Shown here piece after piece: positions 34,519 to 43,484 of a stretch of 64,000 nt of DNA. How positions within the stretch are numbered: the first letter of the stretch is position 1; every line of letters begins with the position of its first letter. Position numbers and translations under genes: made by a program. Below the pieces are notes generated by a model. That model saw only the letters and a program-made list of their open reading frames with translations, did not search any database and had not been told where the DNA came from. The stretch spans positions 682,001 to 746,000 of the forward strand of contig NZ_JAWXRD010000040.1 in NCBI RefSeq assembly GCF_033843265.1. Reading direction: 5' to 3'. Source of the stretch: Scandinavium lactucae. Its GTDB lineage: Bacteria > Pseudomonadota > Gammaproteobacteria > Enterobacterales > Enterobacteriaceae.

Positions 34519-35178
34519 ATGCGAAACCTGAAACCCACGCTCACGCTGGCACTCGTGCTACTGAGCCCGGTGGCGATGGCGGAGGAATTAACCCAACAGC
34601 TGAACGCGTTTTTCGTGCAGCGTCTGGCAGGTTTCAGCGACGCGGTGAAGGTCAGCCTGCGTAATCCTGGCAGCCAACTGCCGGGGTGCGAGCAACCTGC
34701 CCTCAGCGTGATGGGGAATAACAAGCTGTGGGGCAATCAAACCGTGCAGGCGCAGTGCGGCACGGAAAAACGCTACATTCAGGTGTTCGTTGAAGCGACG
34801 GGCAACTACGTGGTGGCCGCGCAGCCGGTTGCGCGCGGGACGGTGTTACAGCCTGGCAGCGTCTCGCTAAAACGTGGCCGTTTAGATCAGTTGCCGCCGC
34901 GCACGATGCTGGATATCAACCAGGCGCAGGATGCCGTGTCGATGCGTGACCTGGTGCCGGGCCAGGCGATTCAGCTATCAATGCTGCGTCAGTCATGGCG
35001 CGTTAAAGCCGGACAAAAAGTGCAGGTGATCGCCAGCGGAGATGGCTTTAGCGTGAATGGTGAAGGCCAGGCGCTAAACAATGCGGCGGTGGCGCAAAAT
35101 GCGCGGGTGAGAATGCCCTCAGGCCAGGTGGTGAGCGGTCAGGTCGATCCTGATGGGAATATTCTGATTAACCTATAA
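34519..35178 (+). CDS. flgA: FlgA, periplasmic P-ring assembly chaperone
   Basis: 219 residues from the ATG at 34519, which has TGGAG upstream and starts a clean signal peptide (MRNLKPTLTLALVLLSPVAMA). A start 16 codons earlier would spoil that signal. The C-terminal SAF-like domain (VVAAQPVARGTVLQPGSVSLKRG ... AGQKVQVIASGDGFSVNGEGQAL) is the family mark. It helps FlgI assemble into the P ring. Confidence 0.94.
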   Translation: MRNLKPTLTLALVLLSPVAMAEELTQQLNAFFVQRLAGFSDAVKVSLRNPGSQLPGCEQPALSVMGNNKLWGNQTVQAQCGTEKRYIQVFVEATGNYVVAAQPVARGTVLQPGSVSLKRGRLDQLPPRTMLDINQAQDAVSMRDLVPGQAIQLSMLRQSWRVKAGQKVQVIASGDGFSVNGEGQALNNAAVAQNARVRMPSGQVVSGQVDPDGNILINL

Positions 35179-35184
35179 TCTTTT

Positions 35185-35211
35185 TAAAGAATCTGCGAAC
35201 ACTGCCGATAA
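35185..35211 (+). promoter_or_regulatory. Sigma28 (FliA) class 3 promoter for flgMN
   Basis: TAAA at 35185-35188, a 15 bp spacer and GCCGATAA at 35204-35211: a perfect match to the FliA consensus, 60 bp upstream of flgM. It lets sigma28 drive synthesis of its own inhibitor and the export chaperone. Confidence 0.92.
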
Positions 35212-35271
35212 ATAATCAACAACTGATGATGGCAGGCAGTAGCGCCACGAAACCTCGATGAGGACAGGACA

Positions 35272-35565
35272 ATGAGCATTGATCGTACATCGCCCCTGAA
35301 GCCCGTTAACGCCGTCCAGCCGCGTGAGCCGAATGAAGCCCAGGCGCAGAAAGCCCGTCTGGACAAATCTTCGACCGCGAACAGCACTAACGTCACGCTG
35401 AGCGAAGCACAATCGAGCCTGATGCAGCCGCGCAACAGCGACATGAATCTGGAACGCGTTGAAGCGTTGAAAACGGCGATTCGTAACGGCGAACTGAAAA
35501 TGGATACCGGCAAAATTGCCGATTCGCTGATTTCGGATACCCAGAGCTGGCTGCAGAGTAAATAA
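35272..35565 (+). CDS. flgM: FlgM, anti-sigma28 factor
   Basis: 97 residues. Binds and inhibits FliA until the hook is complete, then is exported through the flagellar type III apparatus. N-terminal MSIDRTSPLKPVNAVQPRE is the export part; the C-terminal half (RVEALKTAIRNGELKMDTGKIADSLI) contacts sigma28. Preceded by GAGGACAGGAC. 4 bp before flgN. Confidence 0.97.
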   Translation: MSIDRTSPLKPVNAVQPREPNEAQAQKARLDKSSTANSTNVTLSEAQSSLMQPRNSDMNLERVEALKTAIRNGELKMDTGKIADSLISDTQSWLQSK

Positions 35566-35569
35566 CAGA

Positions 35570-35992
35570 ATGAGTCGTCTGTCAGAAATACTGGATCATA
35601 TGACAGTCATCCTGAACTCGCTGAAAGAGGTGATGGATGCCGAGCAGCAACAGCTTTCCGCAGGCAGCGTGAACAGCAGCGCCCTGCAACGGGTAACCGA
35701 AGAGAAAAGCTCGTTGCTGGCGACCCTCGATTATCTGGAGAAACAGCGTCGCCTGGAGCAGGAAGCGCAGCGCTGCGCTAATGATGACGTGGCGGAACGC
35801 TGGCTGAGCATTACCGAAAAAACGCAACATCTGCGCGATCTCAACCAGCACAACGGCTGGCTGCTGGAAGGCCAAATTGAGCGTAATCAGCAGGCGTTAG
35901 AGGTGTTGAAACCGCATCAGGAACCGAGCCTTTACGGTAAAGACGGGCAGACGTCGACCACGCCACGCGGCAACAAGAAGTTCTCCGTTTAA
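35570..35992 (+). CDS. flgN: FlgN, export chaperone for FlgK and FlgL
   Basis: 140 residues, largely helical with Gln- and Glu-rich coiled-coil segments (VMDAEQQQLSAGSVNSSALQRVTEEKSSLLATLDYLEKQRR). It escorts the junction proteins encoded by flgK and flgL to the export gate. Ends before an imperfect inverted repeat shared with murJ. Confidence 0.95.
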   Translation: MSRLSEILDHMTVILNSLKEVMDAEQQQLSAGSVNSSALQRVTEEKSSLLATLDYLEKQRRLEQEAQRCANDDVAERWLSITEKTQHLRDLNQHNGWLLEGQIERNQQALEVLKPHQEPSLYGKDGQTSTTPRGNKKFSV

Positions 35993-36018
35993 CTCCCCGG
36001 TATCAACCAGACACGCAC

Positions 36019-36048
36019 GCGGCGGGAAGCATTGCGCTTCACCGCCGC
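36019..36048. terminator. Inverted repeat between convergent flgN and murJ
   Basis: GCGGCGGGAAGC pairs with GCTTCACCGCCGC (one bulged A) across a 5 nt loop. Very G/C-rich but without a good T-run, so termination efficiency is uncertain. Confidence 0.45.
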
Positions 36049-36055
36049 GCGGCAT

Positions 36056-37591
36056 TTATACGCTACGACGGGTGAATTCCTTGACTCTGAAACCCAGCAC
36101 CAACAGCGTCGCAAAGTAAGCGGCAATACCCGCGACCACCACGCCCATCAGGCGCAAAATACGCCATGGCATGGTGCCCTGCGACCACTCAGGCATGATG
36201 TGCATCACGCCCAGCAGCACCGCTGCCATCACCACCACCGCCGCAATCAGACGGGTCAGGAACTTGCCCCAGCCCGGCTCAGGGGTGAAAATTTTCTGCT
36301 TACGCAGTTGCCAGTACAGCAGGCTGGCGTTCAGACAGGCCGCCAGACCAATCGACAGCGACAGCCCGGCATGTTTCAGCGGGCCGATAAACGCCAGGTT
36401 CATCACCTGGGTCATGATAAGCGTCACGATGGCAATTTTGACCGGAGTTTTGATGTTCTGACGCGAATAGAACCCCGGAGCCAATACCTTCAACACAATT
36501 AGCCCCACCAACCCGACCGAATAGGCTACCAGTGCGCGCTGGGTCATCGCCGCATCGAAGGCCGTAAATTTTCCGTACTGGAACAGCGACACGGTCAGCG
36601 GTTTCGCCAGAATGCCCAGCGCCACCGCACTCGGCACCGCCAGCAGGAAGCACAGACGCAGCCCCCAGTCCATCAGGCGGTTGTATTCCTGGTGATTACC
36701 GCTGGCAAAGCTTTTTGACAGCGACGGCAGCAAAATCGTCCCGAGCGCCACGCCCAGCACGCCGGACGGGAACTCCATCAGACGGTCAGCGTAATACATC
36801 CAGGAGACCGAACCAGAGGCGAGGAACGAGGCGAAAATGGTGTTGATGATCAGTGAGATCTGGCTGACAGATACGCCGAGAATGGCCGGCCCCATTTGCT
36901 TCACCACCCGCATCGAACCGGTATCTTTCAGGTTGATGCGCGGCAGCACCAGCATGCCGATTTTTTTCAGGTGCGGCAGCTGATAGAACAGTTGCAGGAC
37001 CCCGCCGACGGTGACCGCCCACGCCAGCGCCAGCACCGGAGGATTGAAATAGGGTGCGGCAAACAGCGCAAAGCCAATCATGCTGACGTTCAGGAACGTC
37101 GGGGCAAAGGCCGGAACCGAGAAGCGATTCCAGGTATTCAGAATCGCCCCCACCAGCGACGCGAGGGAGATCAGGAGAATATACGGGAAGGTGATGCGCA
37201 GTAGCTGGCTGGTTAAGGCGAACTTATCCGCGGTATCCGCAAAACCCGGTGCGGTAAGAGTGATAACCCACGGGGCGGCCAGCATCCCAACAACGGTCAC
37301 AATCGCCAGCGCGAGGGTGAGTAAACCCGAAACATAAGAGACGAACACGCGGGTGGCATCTTCGCCCTGCTTGCTTTTGTATTCCGCCAGAATCGGCACA
37401 AACGCCTGTGAAAATGCCCCTTCCGCAAAGATGCGGCGCAGCAGGTTCGGCAGTTTGAATGCGACAAAAAAGGCATCCGTCGCCATTCCCGCGCCAAAAA
37501 CCCTTGCCACAATGGCATCGCGCGCAAATCCCAGCACGCGAGAGAACATGGTCATTGAACTGACGGCCGCCAGTGATTTTAATAGGTTCAT
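36056..37591 (-). CDS. murJ: MurJ (MviN), lipid II flippase
   Basis: Flips lipid II across the inner membrane for peptidoglycan synthesis. 511 residues from ATG 37589-37591, matching the family; a start six codons upstream is rejected. 14 transmembrane helices of the MOP superfamily. The functionally essential arginines Arg18 and Arg24 are in FSRVLGFARDAIVAR, and the charged cavity segment FVAFKLPNLLRRIFAEGAFSQAFVP is intact. Confidence 0.96.
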   Translation of the reverse strand: MNLLKSLAAVSSMTMFSRVLGFARDAIVARVFGAGMATDAFFVAFKLPNLLRRIFAEGAFSQAFVPILAEYKSKQGEDATRVFVSYVSGLLTLALAIVTVVGMLAAPWVITLTAPGFADTADKFALTSQLLRITFPYILLISLASLVGAILNTWNRFSVPAFAPTFLNVSMIGFALFAAPYFNPPVLALAWAVTVGGVLQLFYQLPHLKKIGMLVLPRINLKDTGSMRVVKQMGPAILGVSVSQISLIINTIFASFLASGSVSWMYYADRLMEFPSGVLGVALGTILLPSLSKSFASGNHQEYNRLMDWGLRLCFLLAVPSAVALGILAKPLTVSLFQYGKFTAFDAAMTQRALVAYSVGLVGLIVLKVLAPGFYSRQNIKTPVKIAIVTLIMTQVMNLAFIGPLKHAGLSLSIGLAACLNASLLYWQLRKQKIFTPEPGWGKFLTRLIAAVVVMAAVLLGVMHIMPEWSQGTMPWRILRLMGVVVAGIAAYFATLLVLGFRVKEFTRRSV

Positions 37592-37713
37592 TAACGTGTT
37601 ATTCCACAACCCTGGATCAAAAACGCCTGCAGCAAAACAGGCGTTGGAAAGTGGCGATAGTCTACCTGGATTAACCGTAATTACTACCGGCAGATGTTAC
37701 AACCTCGTACTCG

Positions 37714-38637
37714 TCACTCTCGATTCGCCTCCTGCCACAGCTTTTCGACAATACGTTGGGCGGCAATTGCCTGTTCGCCCGATGTTTCCGGAACCGTCTG
37801 ATTTTGCACGCATTCGATAAAGTGACGCGCACAGCCCGCGAAACCGCGCTGCTCCAGCGTGCTTTGCCAGCCGGGAATCGGACGTTCTAACACGCCGTGG
37901 CCCCGCTCTTCCCGCCAGCCGCGCATATCGGTAATGTCGATCAAGCCACCGTCGGTGACCGCCTGGACCCATTCACGTTGGCTCCCCGCCCGGCGATGCA
38001 TACTGGTAGTGATCTGCATCTGCGGCAGGCTGAAATGGTGCTCGGCATAGAACATTTCACCCTGATCGGTGGTTTGCAACAGCCCGCCGCTCAACTGAGG
38101 CGTGCCGCCAGCCAGCCACAGCGCGGTATCCACCACATGCAGATAATCGTCGAGCAGCGTAAAACGCAGATCGTTCGGCCCGACGCTGTCAGCCCGATGT
38201 TTATCCATCCGCAACGACGCGCCTTCGCTCAGGTTGGCTTTCAGTTCGCGGTACAGCGGCGCAAAGCGGCGGTTAAACCCGACCATCAGGGTCAGTTTTT
38301 TCTTCTCAGCCAGTTCAATCAAACGCACAGCATCGCAGAGTTTGTCCGCCAGGGGTTTATCCACACAGACGTGAACGCCTAAATTCAGCAGCTCGCTCAC
38401 CACCGCGTAATGGGTGGCGGTGGCACTGTGGACAAATACCGCATCGCACTGCGAGGCCAGATGCGCCAGCGAATCCGCCAGCGGGATCCGGTAGGCTTCA
38501 CAAATACGCAGGGCTTTTTCACGCCCCGGTGACCACGCAGCCTGAAAGGTCCAGTCGCTGGCGGCGCTTATTACCGGCAGCCACGCTTTTTGCGCGATGC
38601 CCCCGAGCCCGACGACGCCAATCCGAAGTTTCGCCAT
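37714..38637 (-). CDS. yceM: YceM (MviM), Gfo/Idh/MocA-family oxidoreductase
   Basis: Putative NAD(P)-dependent dehydrogenase of unknown substrate. 307 residues. Rossmann start IGVVGLGGIAQKAWLP, the EKP-like catalytic motif as VCVDKPLADKLCDA, and the C-terminal alpha/beta domain. ATG at 38635-38637 is preferred over a GTG one codon earlier. 5 bp downstream of yceH. Confidence 0.9.
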   Translation of the reverse strand: MAKLRIGVVGLGGIAQKAWLPVISAASDWTFQAAWSPGREKALRICEAYRIPLADSLAHLASQCDAVFVHSATATHYAVVSELLNLGVHVCVDKPLADKLCDAVRLIELAEKKKLTLMVGFNRRFAPLYRELKANLSEGASLRMDKHRADSVGPNDLRFTLLDDYLHVVDTALWLAGGTPQLSGGLLQTTDQGEMFYAEHHFSLPQMQITTSMHRRAGSQREWVQAVTDGGLIDITDMRGWREERGHGVLERPIPGWQSTLEQRGFAGCARHFIECVQNQTVPETSGEQAIAAQRIVEKLWQEANRE

Positions 38638-38642
38638 CACGC

Positions 38643-39293
38643 TTAATCTCCCAGGTGAGCCAGTAAGGAATCGAGACGCTGCTTAAGCTCTTCCACTTCG
38701 CCTTCCAGCGCCTCCACGCGCGCAACGAGATCGTCAGAGACCGGTGTGGCTGCAGGCGTAGCGGCGACAGCTGAGGTATCGACTTCTCCGCAGAACAGAT
38801 GCATATAGCGATGTTCACGCTTGCCCGGCTCGCGCGCCAGACGCACCACAAACGGGCCGTCTTCGCGCTCGGCCAGTTTTTCCAGCGCGGTTTCGACTTC
38901 CGCCGTGTCAGCAAATTCATGCATACGTTGACCGCGGCTACGCAGTTCGCCGGGGGTTTGTGCCCCACGCAGCAGCAGGGTCGTCACCAGCGCCACCTCA
39001 CCTGCGGTCAGCTTCAGGTCGCCAAATTCAGAGTTACAGAAGCGCTGTTCATATTTGGTCACCCGATTACCGAAGCCGCTCACGGTGCGCAGATAATGAC
39101 GTTTAACCAGTTGGTCGAGGAGATCCTGGACTTCACTTTCGCCGAGCGACATCACCGGCTCGCGGTTGCTCTTCTGATTACAGGCCAGGGTCACCGCGTT
39201 CACCGACAGCGGATATTGCTCCGGGGTGGTCACCTGTTTTTCCAGCAGACAGCCAATCACTCGCGCTTCGAGCGCCGTTAACTGATACTTCAT
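38643..39293 (-). CDS. yceH: YceH, UPF0502 / DUF480 protein
   Basis: 216 residues; two winged-helix-like DUF480 units and a C-terminal coiled coil (DDLVARVEALEGEVEELKQRLDSLLAHLGD). Signature LEARVIGCLLEKQVTTPEQYPLSVNAV is seen at the N-terminus. Function unknown. 9 bp downstream of rimJ. Confidence 0.92.
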   Translation of the reverse strand: MKYQLTALEARVIGCLLEKQVTTPEQYPLSVNAVTLACNQKSNREPVMSLGESEVQDLLDQLVKRHYLRTVSGFGNRVTKYEQRFCNSEFGDLKLTAGEVALVTTLLLRGAQTPGELRSRGQRMHEFADTAEVETALEKLAEREDGPFVVRLAREPGKREHRYMHLFCGEVDTSAVAATPAATPVSDDLVARVEALEGEVEELKQRLDSLLAHLGD

Positions 39294-39302
39294 GGTTTCT
39301 CC

Positions 39303-39887
39303 TTAGCGACCCGCCGTCCACTCACGGGTGGTGAGCGCGGTCAGAACATGGTCCCGCCACTGCCCGTCAATCAGCAGATAGTCTTTGGCGTACCCTTCTT
39401 TTTCAAATCCGAGTTTTGCGAGCAGCGCGCCGCTGCGCTGGTTATGCGGCATATAGTTGGCCATGATCCGGTGAATATGCTGCGTGCGCTGCATATAACG
39501 AATGGCGGAGGTCAGCGCTTCATACATCAGTCCCTGCCCCTGCCATTTCTCACCGATGGAATAGCCGAGATAGCAGGCGTGGAACGAGCCGCGCACTACG
39601 TTGGAGAAGTTGGCAATGCCGATGATTTCTTTCTCTTCGGGGTCAAGCAGTGCGAAGTAAAACGCCGAACCCTGCTTGTGAAATTCGTTAATCATCGACA
39701 AACGCGCCTGCCAGCCTGAGGGATAGCAATGGCTGTCGTCGCGCACCGGCTCCCAGGGTTTCAAATACAGTTTATTTTCCGCGTAATAATCGGCAAGCCG
39801 CCAGGCGTCCCGGTCATGAACCAGACGCACCACCAGTCGGTCTGTTGTTAAGCGCACTTTCGGCACGTTACTGCGATAGCCAAACAT
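39303..39887 (-). CDS. rimJ: RimJ, N-acetyltransferase of ribosomal protein S5
   Basis: GNAT enzyme acetylating the N-terminal alanine of S5. 194 residues from ATG 39885-39887 (MFGYRSNVPKVRLTTDRL), the E. coli length; upstream in-frame sequence is leader. The acetyl-CoA binding loop is in YLGYSIGEKWQGQGLMYEAL. Divergent from mdtH. Confidence 0.95.
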   Translation of the reverse strand: MFGYRSNVPKVRLTTDRLVVRLVHDRDAWRLADYYAENKLYLKPWEPVRDDSHCYPSGWQARLSMINEFHKQGSAFYFALLDPEEKEIIGIANFSNVVRGSFHACYLGYSIGEKWQGQGLMYEALTSAIRYMQRTQHIHRIMANYMPHNQRSGALLAKLGFEKEGYAKDYLLIDGQWRDHVLTALTTREWTAGR

Positions 39888-40109
39888 CTTCCCCCACTCC
39901 TTATAAGCGCCATTATCTTCACTATACCTGCCCTCTGGCACCTTGTGAAAACAGCGACATACGTTTTTCTGCGTCACTTCTGTTTTTCGATAAATAAACT
40001 CTATCAAAATAGTCTTTTGATAAAAAAATATTGTTGCACAGATGCCCGGAAAATCGCCGTTCAGACGGTAGAATGTCGGTTCTCACCGTTTCATTCCCCT
40101 GGAGGGGAA

Positions 40110-41321
40110 ATGCCATCGCGCATCTCACAGGCTCGCAGCCTGGGCAAATATTTCCTGCTCGTCGACAACATGCTGGTTGTGCTCGGCTTCTTTGTCGTCT
40201 TTCCGTTGATTTCGATTCGCTTTGTCGACCAGATGGGATGGGCGGCACTGATGGTCGGGATCGCCCTCGGGCTACGCCAACTCGTCCAGCAAGGCTTGGG
40301 TATTTTTGGCGGCGCAATTGCTGACCGTTTTGGCGCAAAACCGATGATCGTCACTGGAATGCTGATGCGGGCGGCGGGTTTCGCCACTATGGCTATCGCC
40401 CATGAACCCTGGATGCTTTGGCTCTCCTGTGTGTTGTCGGGGCTCGGTGGCACCCTGTTTGACCCGCCGCGTGCCGCGTTGGTGGTCAAATTAGTCAGGC
40501 CGAATCAGCGCGGGCGATTTTTTTCGCTGCTGATGATGCAGGACAGCGCAGGGGCGGTGATCGGTGCCCTACTCGGCAGCTGGCTGTTGCAATATGATTT
40601 CCGCCTGGTGTGTAGCGTGGGCGCGGTACTGTTTATTCTCTGTGCCGCGTTCAACGCCTGGTATCTCCCGGCGTGGAAGCTCTCGACAGTCAAAACGCCG
40701 GTGCGCGAAGGCCTGTCGCGGGTGCTAAGTGACAAACGTTTTGTCACCTACGTGCTGACCCTCACCGGGTACTACATGCTGGCGGTGCAGGTAATGCTGA
40801 TGCTGCCGATCATGGTCAACGATATCGCGGGCACGCCTGCGGCGGTGAAATGGATGTACGCCATCGAAGCCACGTTGTCGTTATCGCTGCTCTACCCTCT
40901 CGCTCGCTGGAGCGAGAAACGCTTTCGTCTCGAGCATCGGTTAATGGCCGGGCTGCTGATCATGACCGTGGCGATGCTACCGATTGGGCTTTCAGCCAAT
41001 CTTCAACAGCTGTTCACCCTGATTAGCGTGTTCTATATCGGCTCTATTATTGCCGAACCGGCGCGTGAAACCCTGAGCGCCCAGTTGGCAGATCCACGGG
41101 CGCGTGGCAGCTATATGGGCTTCAGCCGTTTGGGATTAGCCTTTGGTGGTGCCCTCGGTTATGCCGGGGGTGGCTGGCTGTTTGACGCAGGAAAAGTCAT
41201 TAACCAGCCCGAGCTGCCGTGGGCGATGCTCGGCGTCATTGGTTTCATCACCTTCCTGGCGCTGTGGTGGCAATTCAGTACCAAACGCGCCACCACCGGG
41301 ATGGTTGAACCCGGGGCCTGA
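40110..41321 (+). CDS. mdtH: MdtH, MFS multidrug efflux transporter
   Basis: 403 residues, 12 membrane helices, DHA1 family; overexpression in E. coli gives quinolone resistance. ATG at 40110 follows a strong GGAGGGG; an in-frame extension of 55 codons upstream has no such site. Motif A appears as GGAIADRFGAKPMIVTG, and EPARETLSAQLADPRARGSYMG is conserved. In E. coli grxB follows mdtH; here yceB follows after 106 bp. Confidence 0.95.
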   Translation: MPSRISQARSLGKYFLLVDNMLVVLGFFVVFPLISIRFVDQMGWAALMVGIALGLRQLVQQGLGIFGGAIADRFGAKPMIVTGMLMRAAGFATMAIAHEPWMLWLSCVLSGLGGTLFDPPRAALVVKLVRPNQRGRFFSLLMMQDSAGAVIGALLGSWLLQYDFRLVCSVGAVLFILCAAFNAWYLPAWKLSTVKTPVREGLSRVLSDKRFVTYVLTLTGYYMLAVQVMLMLPIMVNDIAGTPAAVKWMYAIEATLSLSLLYPLARWSEKRFRLEHRLMAGLLIMTVAMLPIGLSANLQQLFTLISVFYIGSIIAEPARETLSAQLADPRARGSYMGFSRLGLAFGGALGYAGGGWLFDAGKVINQPELPWAMLGVIGFITFLALWWQFSTKRATTGMVEPGA

Positions 41322-41427
41322 TGTTAATAGTAGTAACAATTCAGCGGATTCTGCTGGTGCGCATTAGGCTGACAGGGCATGCTTCTTTGTGTCAGGATGA
41401 GACAAAGACGTCATGTTGAGGAACCCC

Positions 41428-41988
41428 ATGAAAAAGTTGTTGATGGTCGCCGCGCTGATTGTGAGCGGCCTGGTGGTAGGCTGTAATCAGTTAACGCAGT
41501 ACACCGTGAGTGAGAAAGAGATTAACCAGGCCCTGCAAAAGCGGAACAATTTCTCCAAAGATATTGGCCTGCCGGGCGTGGCGGATGCACATATTGTGCT
41601 GACTAACCTCTCCAGCGCCATTGGTCGTGAAGAACCGAACAAAATCACGCTGAACGGCGTAGCGAATCTGGATATGACTTCGTTATTCGGCAATCAGAAA
41701 GCGACCATTAACCTGAAACTGAAAGCGCTGCCGGTATTCAACAAAGATAAAGGGGCGATTTTCCTACAGGAAATGGAAGTGGTGGATGCCAAAGTCCAGC
41801 CAGAGAAAATGCAGTCGGTGGTGCAAACCATGATGCCCTATCTGAACCAGTCGCTGCGCAGCTACTTCAACACACAACCTGCCTACGTTCTGCGTGAAGA
41901 CGCCAGCGAAGGGGAGGCTCTGGCGAAGAAATATGCTAAAGGGATTGAGGTTAAGCCTGGCGAAATCATCATCCCGCTGACCAATTAA
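41428..41988 (+). CDS. yceB: YceB, DUF1439 lipoprotein
   Basis: 186 residues. Signal peptide with lipobox LVVGC (Cys near residue 18), then NQLTQYTVSEKEINQALQKR. A TULIP/DUF1439 outer-membrane-associated lipoprotein of unknown role. ATG at 41428 with TGAGGAAC upstream; a start five codons earlier (MLRNP) is rejected as it lacks a ribosome binding site. Confidence 0.92.
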   Translation: MKKLLMVAALIVSGLVVGCNQLTQYTVSEKEINQALQKRNNFSKDIGLPGVADAHIVLTNLSSAIGREEPNKITLNGVANLDMTSLFGNQKATINLKLKALPVFNKDKGAIFLQEMEVVDAKVQPEKMQSVVQTMMPYLNQSLRSYFNTQPAYVLREDASEGEALAKKYAKGIEVKPGEIIIPLTN

Positions 41989-42004
41989 TCACACTGCTGT
42001 AGAC

Positions 42005-42031
42005 ACGGGCACTTCGGTGCCCGTTTTTTTT
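42005..42031 (+). terminator. yceB terminator
   Basis: 8 bp stem ACGGGCAC/GTGCCCGT with TTCG tetraloop and T8. Confidence 0.92.
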
Positions 42032-42048
42032 CACGGAAAGGAGTGCAA

Positions 42049-42064
42049 AGGAAAACGATTCCGT
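42049..42064 (+). promoter_or_regulatory. PurR operator of pyrC
   Basis: AGGAAAACGATTCCGT matches about 11 of 14 informative positions of the PurR consensus ACGCAAACGTTTNCNT, just ahead of the pyrC transcription start. PurR repression of pyrC is known in E. coli. Confidence 0.65.
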
Positions 42065-42077
42065 TTAACCTTAGCTC

Positions 42078-42109
42078 CCGGCAAAAATAGCCTTCTCAAC
42101 CAGCCGGAG
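42078..42109 (+). promoter_or_regulatory. pyrC leader hairpin that hides the ribosome binding site
   Basis: CCGGC (42078-42082) pairs with GCCGG (42103-42107), which overlaps the Shine-Dalgarno GGAG (42106-42109). In E. coli, high CTP makes transcription start at an upstream C so the hairpin forms and blocks translation; low CTP starts it at a G further in, and the mRNA stays open. The CCCGGC start region is retained, so the same switch is expected. Confidence 0.7.
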
Positions 42110-42115
42110 CCTTCC

Positions 42116-43162
42116 ATGACAGCACAATCCCAGCGCCTGAAAATCCGCCGTCCCGACGACTGGCATATCCATCTGCGTGATGGCGATATGCTCAAAACCG
42201 TCGTGCCCTATACCAGTGAAGTGTATGGCCGGGCGATTGTGATGCCAAACCTGGTGCCGCCTATTACGACCGTTGACGCGGCTCTCAGCTACCGTCAGCG
42301 CATTCTTGACGCCGTTCCAGCGGGTCACGACTTTACCCCGCTGATGACCTGCTATTTAACCGACACGCTCGACCCGAACGAGCTTGAGCGCGGGTATAAC
42401 GAAGGTGTGTTCACCGCCGCCAAACTGTATCCGGCTAATGCCACCACTAACTCCAGCCACGGCGTGACCAGCGTTGATGCCATTATGCCAGTGCTGGAAC
42501 GGATGCAGAAACTGGGGATGCCGCTGCTGGTTCACGGCGAAGTGACCCACGCGGATATTGACATTTTCGACCGGGAAGCGCGATTCATTGAAACGGTGAT
42601 GGAGCCGATGCGCCAGCGTCTGCCAGCATTGAAAGTGGTGTTCGAACATATCACCACCAAAGATGCCGCCGATTACGTCCGCGACGGAAACGAACTGCTG
42701 GCCGCGACCATCACGCCACAACACCTGATGTTTAACCGTAACCATATGCTGGTCGGCGGCGTGCGCCCTCACCTGTACTGCCTGCCGATTTTGAAACGCA
42801 ACGTTCACCAGCAGGCGCTGCGTGAACTGGTCGCCAGCGGCTTTGAGCGCGCGTTCCTCGGCACAGACTCCGCACCGCATGCCCGCCATCGCAAAGAAGC
42901 CAGCTGCGGCTGTGCAGGCTGCTTTAACGCCCCGACGGCGCTGGGCAGCTATGCGACCGTGTTCGAAGAGATGAACGCTCTTCAGCACTTTGAGGCATTC
43001 TGCTCGCTGAACGGCCCGCGTTTCTATGGCCTGCCGGTGAATGAAAGCTTTATAGAACTGGAGCGAACTGAAAGCCAGGTGGTCGAAAGTATCGCCCTGA
43101 CCGATGACTCACTGATCCCGTTCCTGGCGGGTGAAACCGTGCGCTGGCGCGTCAAAGGCTAA
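42116..43162 (+). CDS. pyrC: PyrC, dihydroorotase
   Basis: Cyclises carbamoyl-aspartate to dihydroorotate in pyrimidine synthesis. 348 residues from ATG 42116. Zn ligands His17 and His19 in DDWHIHLRDGDM, the carbamylated Lys in FTAAKLYPANATTNSSHGV, His in LLVHGEVTHADID and VVFEHITTKDA, and Asp in FLGTDSAPHARHRKE. A longer in-frame start would lie in the regulatory leader and is rejected. Confidence 0.97.
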   Translation: MTAQSQRLKIRRPDDWHIHLRDGDMLKTVVPYTSEVYGRAIVMPNLVPPITTVDAALSYRQRILDAVPAGHDFTPLMTCYLTDTLDPNELERGYNEGVFTAAKLYPANATTNSSHGVTSVDAIMPVLERMQKLGMPLLVHGEVTHADIDIFDREARFIETVMEPMRQRLPALKVVFEHITTKDAADYVRDGNELLAATITPQHLMFNRNHMLVGGVRPHLYCLPILKRNVHQQALRELVASGFERAFLGTDSAPHARHRKEASCGCAGCFNAPTALGSYATVFEEMNALQHFEAFCSLNGPRFYGLPVNESFIELERTESQVVESIALTDDSLIPFLAGETVRWRVKG

Positions 43163-43200
43163 ATAAGTGTTCGTCCCCTGTTGTAAATTGCGCAAAGTAA

Positions 43201-43216
43201 CTGTATAAATATCCAG
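43201..43216 (+). promoter_or_regulatory. LexA box of dinI
   Basis: CTGTATAAATATCCAG fits CTGT-N8-CCAG, one base off the ideal ACAG half and almost identical to the E. coli dinI operator I remember. 23 bp upstream of the start codon. Confidence 0.85.
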
Positions 43217-43238
43217 TATATTCAACAGGGGGCACATT

Positions 43239-43484
43239 ATGCGTATTGAAGTGACCATTGCCAAAACGACTGTCCTACCCGCTGGCGCTATTGATGCGCT
43301 AACTACCGAGCTTTCTCGCCGTATTCACGACCAGTTTCCTGACCAGAACGGCCAGGTCAGCGTGCGCTATGCCGCAGGCAATAATCTTTCCGTTCTTGGC
43401 GGTGCCAAAGAAGACAAAGACCGCATCAGTGAAATCCTTCAGGAAACCTGGGAAAGCGCGGACGACTGGTTTAACCCTGCATAA
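43239..43484 (+). CDS. dinI: DinI, DNA-damage-inducible RecA modulator
   Basis: 81 residues, acidic C-terminal helix. Stabilises RecA filaments and slows LexA/UmuD cleavage late in the SOS response. MRIEVTIAKTTVLPAGAIDAL at the start and GAKEDKDRISEILQETWESADDWF at the end are conserved. Strong AGGGGG Shine-Dalgarno and an upstream LexA box. Confidence 0.96.
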   Translation: MRIEVTIAKTTVLPAGAIDALTTELSRRIHDQFPDQNGQVSVRYAAGNNLSVLGGAKEDKDRISEILQETWESADDWFNPA

